Assembly (NCBI GenBank): GCA_963800325.1
Contig: CAWDAQ010000009.1
Location: 1-64,000, forward strand
DNA: 64,000 bases
From: CAWDAQ01 sp963800325
GTDB taxonomy: Bacteria > Actinomycetota > Actinomycetes > Actinomycetales > Dermatophilaceae
Direction: 5' to 3'
Shown piece after piece: positions 1 through 7,949 of the stretch. Positions within the stretch are counted from its first letter, which is position 1, and every line of letters starts with the position of its first letter. The translations under genes were made by a program, and so were the position numbers. The notes under the pieces were generated by a model. It had not been told where the DNA came from. It worked only from the letters and a program-made list of their open reading frames with translations, and searched no databases.

Positions 1-266
1 CCAACCCTCAGAACCCCGGGTGGTCAGGGGCCAACCACGTCGTTGCGGGAGCGGGCTGGCTCCCCCGCTCCCCATCGGCTGGGGCTAACGGAACGGGTCA
101 AGGGCGCCTCCGGCGTCACTGCGTGATGGCTCCGGCAACCCTTGACCCAACCCGCCCGCCCCTACAGATGCTCCGCTACCAGGAACCGGCCCTCATCTGG
201 AGTCCAGAGGGTGCGGTCAGTTGGTCGCGACGTCGAGCTCGTCAAGACCAAATCACCAAGCGACCT
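1..266. other. Gene-free left edge with two hairpins
   Basis: I see no supported coding region here. Two inverted repeats are readable: GGGAGCGGG at 47-55 pairs with CCCGCTCCC at 64-72, and GGGTCAAGGG at 96-105 pairs perfectly with CCCTTGACCC at 139-148. The second pair encloses an inner arm (CGTCAC/GTGATG), so it could form one long stem. They may be a transcription terminator or the edge of a repeated element; no neighbouring gene decides which. Confidence 0.4.
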
Positions 267-653
267 TCAGTTGAGAGATCTCGGCCAGGTCACGACAGCG
301 TCCGCACCCAGCCGCTCACCGCGCTCCCGGATTGCCGCCGGTGTCCAATCTCCGCACGCGCCGACCTCCTTGGTGAGCTCAAGCTTCGAGGCGCTAAGCA
401 CCGCCCTCTTCTCAGAGAACGGACCGTTTCCCAGCTCGGTGTTGTCCGCGGCCCTGAGCAACACCTGGTTGCCGATGAGCAGCTTCATGTCGTTGATTCG
501 CCCGCGGTGAAGGCCGGCAATCGTTAGCGTCAGGGTTACGGGGCAGAACTGCTCAAGGTTGACTTGCGAACGTTCCGTATTCGCTTCGAGCTCCGGCTCC
601 GCATCTCGGTTTCGGGTCTTCTCTAGAGCAACGAGGTAGTAGCGGCCAGCCAT
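267..653 (-). CDS. Hypothetical protein, about 128 aa
   Basis: I do not recognise a family. The ATG at 653 opens with MAGRYYLVALEKTRNRD and the frame stays open to 267. It shows a mixed, soluble-protein composition with no signal peptide or membrane segment. The frame is also open upstream to 755, but the residues there look like random translation. It lies in the lower-GC island-like segment beside decayed sequence, so it may be the tail of a broken gene whose earlier parts sit in other frames between about 650 and 1080. Confidence that it is an expressed gene is low. Confidence 0.3.
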   Translation of the reverse strand: MAGRYYLVALEKTRNRDAEPELEANTERSQVNLEQFCPVTLTLTIAGLHRGRINDMKLLIGNQVLLRAADNTELGNGPFSEKRAVLSASKLELTKEVGACGDWTPAAIRERGERLGADAVVTWPRSLN

Positions 654-1353
654 CCTCGGCGGACCGTGTGAGTCGCGAAGGACGCGGTGGAGCGGCGTCG
701 CGGGGAACGAAAGCAGCGAAGTACTCTCACCGCCTCGGAGTCCGCGAACGTGCAATCACTAAGGCTCTGCGCGGCCTCCCATAGACAGCTCAGTGATACC
801 AGCGCTTCCTCCGCCGACGACAACCAGCGGATGGACAAGCGACTATGAGCCTCAGGAGGCGCGTGACCTCGTCCTTCTCCCAAGATCTGATAGCTGCCAA
901 TACAACGGCCGGCATGTTCGACCTTGAGCGCCACAGGTCTCGAGTGCGGTCTTGGCGCATCGGAGTATGACTTCGAAACTTAGCATGTCGCTCGGACAAT
1001 TCGCCCGAAGCGGCGACGGACAGCAATCTCTTCGCCAGATCGATGGCATCGTATTCGGTGATGACGCTTTGCGAATCTCAGAATATAGGGCTTTTAATAC
1101 GTGCCACACCCTTGTCGAGACCCAATAGAGACGAAGGAAGGTGTCTGTCTCGGCAGAGTCCTTCTGACCGGCAATGGGCCATGGCTGTGGCCCACGCCCC
1201 TCCCTCGATCCGGTTGCCCGCAGTCCCAACAAGTGACCTTCAGGAGATCAGAAGTGCTCAGATTGAACCTAAATATTCAGTGATTTCGAAGATCACAAAG
1301 CCGATTTCATTCATACGTGAACTTCGATGACTTTGGCGTTCGCGAGGAGGTAG
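654..1353. other. Decayed segment, no intact gene
   Basis: No single frame is convincingly coding. On the minus strand, protein-like stretches appear one after another in different frames. One reads DAIDLAKRLLSVAASGELSE near 1045-980, another VILRCAKTALETC near 970-930, and a third RLSIRWLSSAEEALVSLSCL near 845-780. This succession is what a gene with several frameshifts would look like, but it could be chance. No RNA gene or mobile-element end is visible. Confidence 0.3.
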
Positions 1354-1928
1354 TCATGCCACTTCACGAGTGGCGGTTGCCAAGATCGGCGGGAAGCCCC
1401 ACGACGAGGTCTTAAGGCGAGCCTTCAGGAAGTCGTAGGCTGCGACATGGCCCGTGGAGTCCTTTGAGGCGGCTGCTTTGGCGGCGTCGTATCGACTCGA
1501 AATAAGGTGCTGGAAAACATCGTCGTCTTCGGCGTTCAACGTAAGCCGCGGCTCAAGCACCGGGTCGACATACTTCTTCCAAAATTCTCGTTCGACGTCG
1601 CTTGCTCGCTCATCCCCGCGTCCACTGAAGATGTCGCGCATCGCGGCATAGAACAGACTCACCGTGGCGAGGCGCTGCTGTCCATCGATGACCTGCTGAC
1701 GCGCAGAGGTGGTCGAGGTTGTGACCACCGAACCGAGAAAGTACTCCATCGCGCTGGAGGACATCGCCTTCTGCACGTCGTCCCAGAGCTCGGAGACCTC
1801 ATCGATTGCCACGAGTAAGAACGCGGGTAGTCAGGGATCGCCAGCTGGCGGTCCGAAATCAGGTGGCCAATACCGAAGACGCTTGTTGATATCGAGGACG
1901 CGGTCGTGTCGGGAGTCGAAACAGGCAT
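1354..1928 (-). pseudogene. DUF262 (GmrS/ParB-like) remnant, frameshifted and truncated
   Basis: DUF262 proteins carry a ParB-like nuclease/NTPase fold and are the N-terminal half of GmrSD-type (type IV) restriction enzymes. The family start is readable from 1928 as LAIPDYPRSYSWQ. The frame then changes near 1814 and continues as IDEVSELWDDVQKAM and the signature IDGQQRLATVSLFYAAMRD. A single missing base around 1812-1815 explains the switch. The reading frame ends at 1354 after about 190 residues in total, far short of the roughly 500-600 aa of complete family members. The C-terminal nuclease part is absent. It is most likely a dead defence gene left in the island. Confidence 0.7.
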
Positions 1929-2620
1929 GCGGGAACGCTACCGGTACTGCGACCGCTTCCATACGGGGACCACCGCCAGCGCCACCTGATTCCTGAGCCC
2001 TACAGCCTCCGTGTCCGACGTCAGGGCAGAGGACGCAATCATGAACGACGCACGGACTTCAAGTCGGGACGACGGCGCGAGTGCTGACCACAGTCGTCGA
2101 GAAGGCCTGTGCGACTCACACGCGCCCTTCGAACGGGCGCCACCCTGGCCCAGCAACCCCAACGACCCCAACGACCGCTCTGCCGAATTCGCCTCTACTA
2201 GATCAAGGCGCGGCTTCGCCGCGCAGCGGAGAGACTGCGGGCGGCGCTGGCGCGCCGTCCTCGCTCTCCACCTACTCCTCGCGCGTGGAGTAGGAATCCG
2301 TCGAAACGGCAAGGCGTTCATCGCCGGGCCGCGGGGGTCCCCGTCGATCACCGTCTCCTCCACTCCTTGAAGGTCAGCGGAACTCTTCGATCCGCCCGAG
2401 CGGACGCTCAAGGGCCACTTATAGAGGGTCAAAGTCGTTAGCACTTCCACAGGCGCACGAGCTGGCTGCGGACGGGTACCCCGCCCTTCACCACCGCACC
2501 GAGCGCGCCACGATCACCAAAGCAACCCAGTGCTGGAATGTAGCGAACGGGTCATCGATGCATTGGCCCACCTTGAGGCCTTCCCGGCAGCACCCTGCAT
2601 GACCCGCGCGCCAGCCGGGA
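1929..2620. other. Gene-free segment with a small hairpin
   Basis: No supported gene. Open frames on both strands have arginine/serine-rich translations typical of noncoding high-GC DNA. One hairpin is clear: CCTACTCC at 2271-2278 pairs with GGAGTAGG at 2287-2294 around an 8-base loop. It has no following T-run, and its role is unknown. Confidence 0.4.
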
Positions 2621-3118
2621 CTACACCTGAGCACGGTTGCGGAGTGCTCGTCGGCGCCCGACGGCTGCCAATACTCGAGAAGGCCAGGCGGGCCGGGCCG
2701 AGTAGAGAACGACGATGTTGTCGATCACGAAGTTGTCGGCGCCCTCCGTTCCACCCTCCCTGTTCCTCGCCTCAATCAGCAACTCATTTGAGGACTCACG
2801 AAGGACGCCCACGTCGACTAGAAGAACCTGAGCACTCCAGGTACCGACCTGAACTTCATTGGGCCCCCCGGCAAAGATGCCGGACATCGGCACCCCACCC
2901 GCGATGTCAGTACCGTTGATCCGCAGAATATTGCGGTTGTGGCTGACACCCAGTGACTGAAACATCACGACCGAGTCGGCCGCGGAATTGACACGGGGGC
3001 AGTCAAAGTGCCATCGCTGAACCCTGCCCACGAACGGTGCCGATCCTTCAAGATCCACACCATCGGCGGCCGAGGATCCGAGCCTTGCGCGGACCCGAGC
3101 AACAACCTGCATCTCCAT
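2621..3118 (-). CDS. Small beta-rich protein, DUF7383-like
   Basis: A 165-aa protein from an ATG at 3118 preceded by AGGGGG at a good distance. The body is rich in short beta-type segments: NRNILRINGTDIAGGV, VQVGTWSAQVLLVDVGVL, ESSNELLIEARNREGG and DNFVIDNIVVLYS. From memory this pattern resembles the DUF7383 group of small beta-sandwich proteins, but I cannot confirm the match. There is no signal peptide or membrane helix. It lies 265 bp downstream of the ATP-grasp gene on the same strand and could be transcribed with it. A link to the peptide cassette is possible but unsupported beyond position. The last 20 residues are basic and low in complexity. Confidence 0.6.
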   Translation of the reverse strand: MEMQVVARVRARLGSSAADGVDLEGSAPFVGRVQRWHFDCPRVNSAADSVVMFQSLGVSHNRNILRINGTDIAGGVPMSGIFAGGPNEVQVGTWSAQVLLVDVGVLRESSNELLIEARNREGGTEGADNFVIDNIVVLYSARPAWPSRVLAAVGRRRALRNRAQV

Positions 3119-3383
3119 AGAAGCCCCCTGCCGGCGCGGTGTGGAGGTCGAACCTTCTGGCGCGAATCAAATCCGAAGCTGGATCCGTCCGTAATTCCCT
3201 ATGCTAGACCTTGCCGCTCACCCCGAACAGCGCGGAGGCGCACCCCTGGCCACTTGGCAGTCGAGGGCTATGGCGGCAAATTTCCGCCCCGGCTCGCTGC
3301 ACCCGGCGGCAAGGGAGCGATTTCCCACTCGTGATGGCCTCCCGGGGCCAACCACCTCAGTTGGGCAATCCGCAATCTGCCTG

Positions 3384-4313
3384 CTACCGATCCCCATACC
3401 CACGCCCATTCCCAAGGAGAGCGCATAGGCTCCGAGATATCGCGCCCTGCAAAGTCAAGTCATACCCGTGGTAGCCCGGCATGGGATTGACCTCCAGGCA
3501 GTAGTATTCTCCGTCGACCTCCGAGAGGACGAAGTCTATTCCGGAGAATGTCAAGTCCAAAGCGCGTGATATCTGAACGCACATTGCCGCCAATTCCGAT
3601 GGAATATCATGAGAAGACTCAACAACGCGATCGGAATTATCGTAGCGATAGTCGACCTCCGTGGAGGAGATGGCTACAGCAAAGCACAGATCATCGACGA
3701 CGTGAACGCGTACGTTCGGGCCTCGAATTCGTTCTTGGAAGAGGACCGGGCAGCCGCGGATCAGATCCAAGCGGTCTTCATCTTGAGCGCTGACCCCCTG
3801 GACGATACTTCTATGTGAAGAGTTGGACTTGTATATTGCCCCGCTTGGGCAAGAGGCAAGGAAGCGCCTCGCTTCCTCCGGCGCGTTCGTGGAGCAACTG
3901 CGAGGTACGTTGAAGCCGTGCCTTTGCAGCAGCATCGCCTGATACGGTTTCGAGCTATTCGACTCTCCTGCGCTGGGCCTGTTCACTACCGGCAAAGTAA
4001 GGGAAGAGACGGCTACCTGGAGAGCCTGCATCCGGCTACGCTCCGCTTCACTGTCCCAACTGACGGGAAGATCCACGAAACGAGCGTAGCAACTGCGAAA
4101 GTGCGAGAGGTGCCAGGTCGACGCGCCTTCATGGACTCGAAGGCTCGGCGGGTCGTCGACTGAGCCGGTTACCTGTCCGGAGCGACAGAACGCATCAATG
4201 TCTAGTATAGAGAACTGTTCTCCAGAGGCATGAAGGGCCTTTACGGTATGAATGAATGTTGGGTCTCGGGGAGAACCGAGAATGAGTATTGGATAGTCCC
4301 GAGGTTCAGACAT
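3384..4313 (-). CDS. ATP-grasp ligase of RimK/MvdC-D type
   Basis: A 309-aa ATP-grasp enzyme. The family joins a carboxylate, activated as acyl-phosphate, to an amine or hydroxyl; members acting on peptides make the ester and amide bridges of graspetides. The N-terminal part (1-110) is the pre-ATP-grasp domain (PILILGSPRDPTFIHTVKAL). ATP-binding positions are visible at SKPYQA (121-126), IYKSN (160-164) and LFQERI (191-196). The metal ligands lie in SGIDFVL (D260) and CLEVNPMPGY (E274, N276). The ATG at 4313 is preferred over the TTG at 4319. It overlaps the stop of the preceding gene by 8 bases, so translation is probably coupled. With the adjacent GNAT, peptide and second ATP-grasp-like gene it forms a putative RiPP cassette. 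The exact substrate is inferred. Confidence 0.8.
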   Translation of the reverse strand: MSEPRDYPILILGSPRDPTFIHTVKALHASGEQFSILDIDAFCRSGQVTGSVDDPPSLRVHEGASTWHLSHFRSCYARFVDLPVSWDSEAERSRMQALQVAVSSLTLPVVNRPSAGESNSSKPYQAMLLQRHGFNVPRSCSTNAPEEARRFLASCPSGAIYKSNSSHRSIVQGVSAQDEDRLDLIRGCPVLFQERIRGPNVRVHVVDDLCFAVAISSTEVDYRYDNSDRVVESSHDIPSELAAMCVQISRALDLTFSGIDFVLSEVDGEYYCLEVNPMPGYHGYDLTLQGAISRSLCALLGNGRGYGDR

Positions 4314-5187
4314 CAGCAAACAGTTCGATGAGGCGCCGAGTTAACCAGGGTTCGACGGCTTTGCTCATCCAGTACGGGACCTGAAGTAGGTGCCGAGCGA
4401 CGAGCCAGCGACCTTGCTGTCGCGCGAATAGCGTCACACTAAGCCTCGAGCTTGTGATCCGAGCAAGTTTCGCTGAGACCTCAAGTTCGGCGGGAAATGA
4501 ATTAAGGTCCAACTCGCGAACCGCCGTGCCGTCGAACTCACAGAGCCTTGCATCAGAGTCGATTAGAACCAGCGCCAAGACCCGGCGATCATCCAACAGT
4601 GTCGTCCCCCAGCTTGCGCCAGCCGACGGTGCTCCCTCCAGAGACAATTCACTCGCCCACGCCGACTCTCCGCCCCAGCGATATACCCACGTTCGCTCCG
4701 CGGCCGGTGCAGCATGTGGCGTTCCCGACGATGGTACGAGTGCATCTCTTAGCACCTCGATGCCAAGTCGACGCATCTCGACCCTGGTGAACAACCCGGC
4801 TCCGACGAGGGTTTGGTCGATGGGTGGCAACCCCACGTTGGGGCAACGAAGCTGCTCCCGCACGCACGCCAAGGAAGCAGCGAACTCCGCGGAGACGTAA
4901 GATCGAGTCCGCGAATCCAGGTGGGTGGCCGAGGTCAAGGGGGGGTAACCCTGAAACCACACACCGCTCAACTGCGACGACTGCCACACTTCCTGAGCCG
5001 AGCCCTCGGCCACGGTCACGTCGGAGTCGCCCAGCGGGTCAACGGACCAGACGATGTCATCGAGGGTTCGTGGCCGCCAGACGCGAATGCCCTTGGCCTC
5101 TGAAGCGACTTGGAACGGTCTCGCGTAGGGATCACCTTCATGGCACAGGAGAAGCACCGGGCCGCTCGCAGAGGGAGTACCCCTCAC
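4306..5187 (-). CDS. Degenerate ATP-grasp-like partner protein
   Basis: A 293-aa protein starting at a GTG whose bases overlap the stop of the upstream peptide gene (GTGA, 5187-5184). The start has no clear ribosome site of its own, so coupling is likely. The N-terminus GPVLLLCHEGDPYARPFQVA resembles a pre-ATP-grasp domain, and overall length and layout match its neighbour. Where the neighbour has DGEYYCLEVNPMPGY, this protein has QGRWLVARHLLQVPYW: the Glu and Asn metal ligands are Arg/His and Leu, and the upstream Asp is Thr. I infer an inactive ATP-grasp homologue, perhaps a peptide-binding or scaffold subunit of a heteromeric ligase. The family assignment rests on my by-eye alignment. Confidence 0.55.
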   Translation of the reverse strand: MRGTPSASGPVLLLCHEGDPYARPFQVASEAKGIRVWRPRTLDDIVWSVDPLGDSDVTVAEGSAQEVWQSSQLSGVWFQGYPPLTSATHLDSRTRSYVSAEFAASLACVREQLRCPNVGLPPIDQTLVGAGLFTRVEMRRLGIEVLRDALVPSSGTPHAAPAAERTWVYRWGGESAWASELSLEGAPSAGASWGTTLLDDRRVLALVLIDSDARLCEFDGTAVRELDLNSFPAELEVSAKLARITSSRLSVTLFARQQGRWLVARHLLQVPYWMSKAVEPWLTRRLIELFADV

Positions 5188-5498
5188 GCGAAAACGTTTG
5201 CGTGTGCGCTCTCCGCGAGTGAGCCCATGGTGATTGAACCGTCTAGGGCCCTCCCGTCGGTGACGGGACCCGAAGGGCTTCCCGCCGCCCCCTTGTCGTC
5301 CTTCCCGACCTCCTTGTTCTTCTTGTCCTCTTTACCGTCGGTACTGCTCTCCTTACAGCTCGAGAACCGAGTCAGGAGCTGGCCAGGTTCAGATAGGAGA
5401 GGGTTCGCGACCGCGCCGACCTTCTCGACGGGACCTAGGAATGCCCTGAGGTCGGGTCGCAAATTCTCGCGGATAAAGATCTCGGTTCCGTCGTACAT
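5184..5498 (-). CDS. Putative graspetide-like precursor peptide
   Basis: A 104-aa protein from an ATG at 5498; AAGGGAG lies 5 bases upstream. A GTG at 5504 is in frame but would sit on the ribosome site itself. Residues 5-30 (EIFIRENLRPDLRAFLGPVE) look helical and leader-like. Residues 48-70 form a dense run of Lys, Asp, Glu, Ser and Thr: CKESSTDGKEDKKNKEVGKD and onward. The C-terminus is Gly/Ser/Ala-rich. Such alternation of nucleophiles and acids is what ATP-grasp peptide ligases cross-link, and the gene sits directly before two ATP-grasp-type genes. It lacks the microviridin PFFARFL leader motif and matches no precursor family I recognise. Precursor status is inference; an ordinary small acidic protein remains possible. 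Confidence 0.55.
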   Translation of the reverse strand: MYDGTEIFIRENLRPDLRAFLGPVEKVGAVANPLLSEPGQLLTRFSSCKESSTDGKEDKKNKEVGKDDKGAAGSPSGPVTDGRALDGSITMGSLAESAHANVFA

Positions 5499-5531
5499 TT
5501 GCACTCCCTTCGCCGTCGCCGGCGGATTCGA

Positions 5532-6068
5532 TTACTCGTTGGATGACTGCCCGCGGGCGGTACGCCTTTCCGCTTCTCGCTGCAGCCTGTCATACTGCTT
5601 GAGGTCGAAAGAAAAGACGCGAGATCGGTGTCCGGCCTCGTGAAAACCGTCAATGTACCCGACTTCATCTAGGCCAGGAATTTCATCGGCTACTTGCGCA
5701 AACGGGGAATCCTCAAGAATGTCAGCAAAGACTGCCCGCTTTCCCTGTTCCTTTCCGATCTTGAGGACTTCCGAGAGCAACTGCACGGCGACGCCGTGTC
5801 TCTGGTAATCGGGATGGACGAAGATGAACTTCGAATAAAGCGCGCCGAAGGCAATGTTGTCCTGCCACCCGACACCACCGATCAATCGATCCCCAACTTG
5901 TGCGATAAGAAAGCGGTTCGCGTTGACCATGTCGGCAACCTGCAGATGCATGAGGTAGGCGTCCGAGGCGAACCACTCGGGCGGCATGCTATTGAGTATC
6001 ACTGGATACTCTGCGGGAAGAGCGCGTCCGATCTCGATCTCACCGCGGTTCTCACGAGGACTCTCCAT
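5532..6068 (-). CDS. GNAT-family N-acetyltransferase
   Basis: A 178-aa GCN5-related acetyltransferase; the family moves an acetyl group from acetyl-CoA to an amine. The acetyl-CoA loop is visible as VHPDYQRHGVAVQLLSEVL (84-102), preceded by the core strand GALYSKFIF. The ATG at 6068 has GGGAGAGGGG just upstream. It is the first gene of the minus-strand cassette, with only 33 bases before the peptide gene. In microviridin loci a GNAT (MdnD) acetylates the N-terminus of the finished peptide, and the same role is a reasonable inference here. Self-immunity by acetylation is another option. Confidence 0.75.
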   Translation of the reverse strand: MESPRENRGEIEIGRALPAEYPVILNSMPPEWFASDAYLMHLQVADMVNANRFLIAQVGDRLIGGVGWQDNIAFGALYSKFIFVHPDYQRHGVAVQLLSEVLKIGKEQGKRAVFADILEDSPFAQVADEIPGLDEVGYIDGFHEAGHRSRVFSFDLKQYDRLQREAERRTARGQSSNE

Positions 6069-6693
6069 GATGGCCCCTCTCCCGCTTTCTGGAGTTGACG
6101 CTCATCCACGATACGCGTCCTCTCCACGGATGGGAAGCAGTCTCTTGTTCGACCTCGAGGCGAGGTGTCCTGCACCTCAGCGCTGCCCGGTGCGGCGACG
6201 CCGCCAATGCCAGCGCCAGTCGAGCTCCGCTGAGTGAAGCTGGTAGGCAAGAAGGCGGCAAGAGTCCTCCGCGGGAATTGGCCCAGCAGGTCTGGGCGGC
6301 GGAGCCGGCTTGGCGGCCGAGTGGCTGTCGGAGCGCGTCTCCGGCCGGCGCACTTGCCCGGGTCCGCCGTCTTGACGTTCCCGGAAATCGGGTGAGGCGG
6401 GAGGAGGGGGTGGCAGAGGTTGCAGGCTCTAACGGCTCCGGGGCAACTCCAACCGTGTCCATGAGCAGTCACGCCCAATGAGGGCCCTCGGCCGGTTGAA
6501 TCGCGTGATGGGAACACATGCGGGGACACATCAACGTGTGATCAGTGGTCATCGACCACTACTGCCCCGCAGGCTTCTAGGCTGCTGACGCTCTCGCGGC
6601 CTCCGCGTAGGCGCAAGTTTGTGCACTCCGTAGGTTGAGGGTTCGAGCCCCTCGGGGCCCACGACACGTCGGCACCGTGGGCCGTGGCGTTGC
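6069..6693. other. Gene-free segment at the island edge
   Basis: About 600 bp with no convincing gene on either strand; the open frames have low-complexity translations. It contains the upstream region of the minus-strand GNAT cassette and, at its right end, the tRNA 3' fragment annotated separately. No integrase gene is present between the fragment and the cassette. Confidence 0.4.
6627..6662 (+). other. tRNA 3'-end fragment, probable attachment-site scar
   Basis: The sequence reads as the end of a tRNA. The T-stem GAGGG is at 6637-6641, the T-loop TTCGAGC at 6642-6648, the closing CCCTC at 6649-6653, the acceptor half GGGGCCC at 6654-6660 and the discriminator A at 6661. The matching 5' acceptor strand (GGGCCCC) and the D and anticodon arms are absent upstream, so this is not a complete tRNA gene. 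The variable region resembles lysine-type tRNAs, but the identity is uncertain. GC content rises to the right of it. Integrative elements commonly leave such a copy at one junction, so this is probably the island boundary. Confidence 0.65.
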
Positions 6694-7277
6694 CTACGCT
6701 GCGGTCGACAGCATCCGCCTCATGACCAGCCTCGGCATCCGGCTGGCCACGGCCTCGGTGACGCCGACCACGTCGAAGCCGGCCTTCTCGAACATCGCGC
6801 GGGTCCCGACGAAGGCCATGGTCGTGTCCATCCGCCTGCCCTGCGGGTCGACCGGGTAGGCCTCGACGCGCTCGGCCCCCTGCGAAGCGGCCCATGCGAC
6901 GGCGCCCTCGAGGAGGGGGGACGTCACTCCCTGGCGCCGGTACCCACCCCGGACCACGACGCAGATGATGCTCCACACCGGAAGGTCGTCGACCGGCCGG
7001 ATCACCGTGGAACCGACCAGCCGGGGAATCTCCGTCCTCGGGCTGATGCTGCACCAGCCGACGGGGTCCCGTCCCGGTACGTGACGACCCCCGGCGGGCG
7101 TCCTTCGCACAGGGCTCGCGCGGCCCGCTCCCGGCTGCCACCGCCCAGCTGCTCGATCTGGCCGGCCGTGAGCCGGTGCGACAGGCACCAGCAGTGGGTC
7201 TCGCGAAGGCTGCCGTTGACGACGTCGGCGAAGTCCTCGAAGCGCTCCGCCGTCACCGGGAGCGTCTGCCATCCCAT
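6694..7277 (-). pseudogene. GNAT acetyltransferase split by a one-base frameshift
   Basis: The N-terminal half reads from an ATG at 7277 (MGWQTLPVTAERFEDFADVV) to GVVTYRDG near 7077. The rest continues in another frame from PVGWCSISPRTEIPRL to the stop at 6694. The second half holds the acetyl-CoA loop VVVRGGYRRQGVTSPLLEGA. One G missing from a GGGG run near 7075 would restore a protein of about 194 aa. The two halves fit together exactly, so the break is recent or a sequencing error. It lies just right of the tRNA scar and has the high GC of the chromosome. The substrate is unknown. Confidence 0.75.
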
Positions 7278-7391
7278 GACGACAGTGAAGCAGCCCCCCG
7301 ACGAGATGGCCCGCACGCGCCCCGGCAACGACACCGACCTCGTCCGCCGACGTCCCGCACCCGCCACCCCGCGCCCAGGGCAGGGGCCGGC

Positions 7392-7949
7392 TCACCAGTC
7401 GACGCGGTGCACCGCCGCCGAGGCGTCGAGGGCGAGTCGGCGCGCGCGGGCGAGGCTGGGTCCGTCGCCGGAGGACGCCGCGACGTTGAGCTCGACGAGG
7501 CGCACCGCGGCCCGCACCCCGGCCTCCGCGAGCACGACGGCGGTGAAGGCGTCTCCCCGCAACGCCGCCCTCGCGTGCTCGGCCACGGTCGCGGCGTCCA
7601 CCGCGGTCCGGGCGCCGCACCCGGCGATCTCGAGGGGCACCGCGACGGCGCGCTCCCACGCCGCCGCCTCGCGCGCCGCGTCACCGGAGGAGCGCGCGGC
7701 CAGGACCTCCGCGTACGCCGCGGCGTCCTCCTCGGCCAGCTCCAGCGCGCGGGACTGCACCTGCCGCGCCCGCTCCAGCACCTCGTCCGGCACGCCACCG
7801 GGGTAGCCGGCCGCCATGGCCACCAGGCCCGCGGCGAGCGCGACGCTGGTCGCCGCGGCCGCCCCACCCCCGGGCGCGGGGGTGGGGGCCGCGACGGCCG
7901 AGAGGAACTCGACGAGGGGCCGGTCCCGGTAGGCCTGGCGTGCGTCCAT
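7392..7949 (-). CDS. fchA: Cyclodeaminase-family methenyl-THF cyclohydrolase
   Basis: A 185-aa protein of the formiminotransferase-cyclodeaminase C-terminal family (FchA). Stand-alone members in C1 pathways interconvert 5,10-methenyl-THF and 10-formyl-THF. The signature PTPAPGGGAAAA lies at 22-33, followed by long alanine-rich helices as expected of this all-helical fold. Its ATG shares one base with the stop of the formate-THF ligase gene (TGATG at 7951-7947), so the two are translationally coupled. Together they would convert methenyl-THF to formyl-THF and then to formate with ATP gain. No formiminotransferase domain is present, which argues against a role in histidine breakdown. Confidence 0.85.
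   Translation of the reverse strand: MDARQAYRDRPLVEFLSAVAAPTPAPGGGAAAATSVALAAGLVAMAAGYPGGVPDEVLERARQVQSRALELAEEDAAAYAEVLAARSSGDAAREAAAWERAVAVPLEIAGCGARTAVDAATVAEHARAALRGDAFTAVVLAEAGVRAAVRLVELNVAASSGDGPSLARARRLALDASAAVHRVDW

Noticed and set aside
1938..2450. 170-codon minus-strand open frame
   Set aside because: The translation is Arg/Ser-rich without a domain-like pattern, and no ribosome site precedes it.
3384..5504. D-alanine ligase or glutathione-type synthetase locus
   Set aside because: The proteins lack the D-Ala ligase signatures, and the coupled small peptide gene with a GNAT fits peptide modification better.
6585..6662. Complete tRNA gene
   Set aside because: Only the T-arm and 3' acceptor strand are recognisable; no D-arm, anticodon stem or complementary 5' acceptor strand is present.
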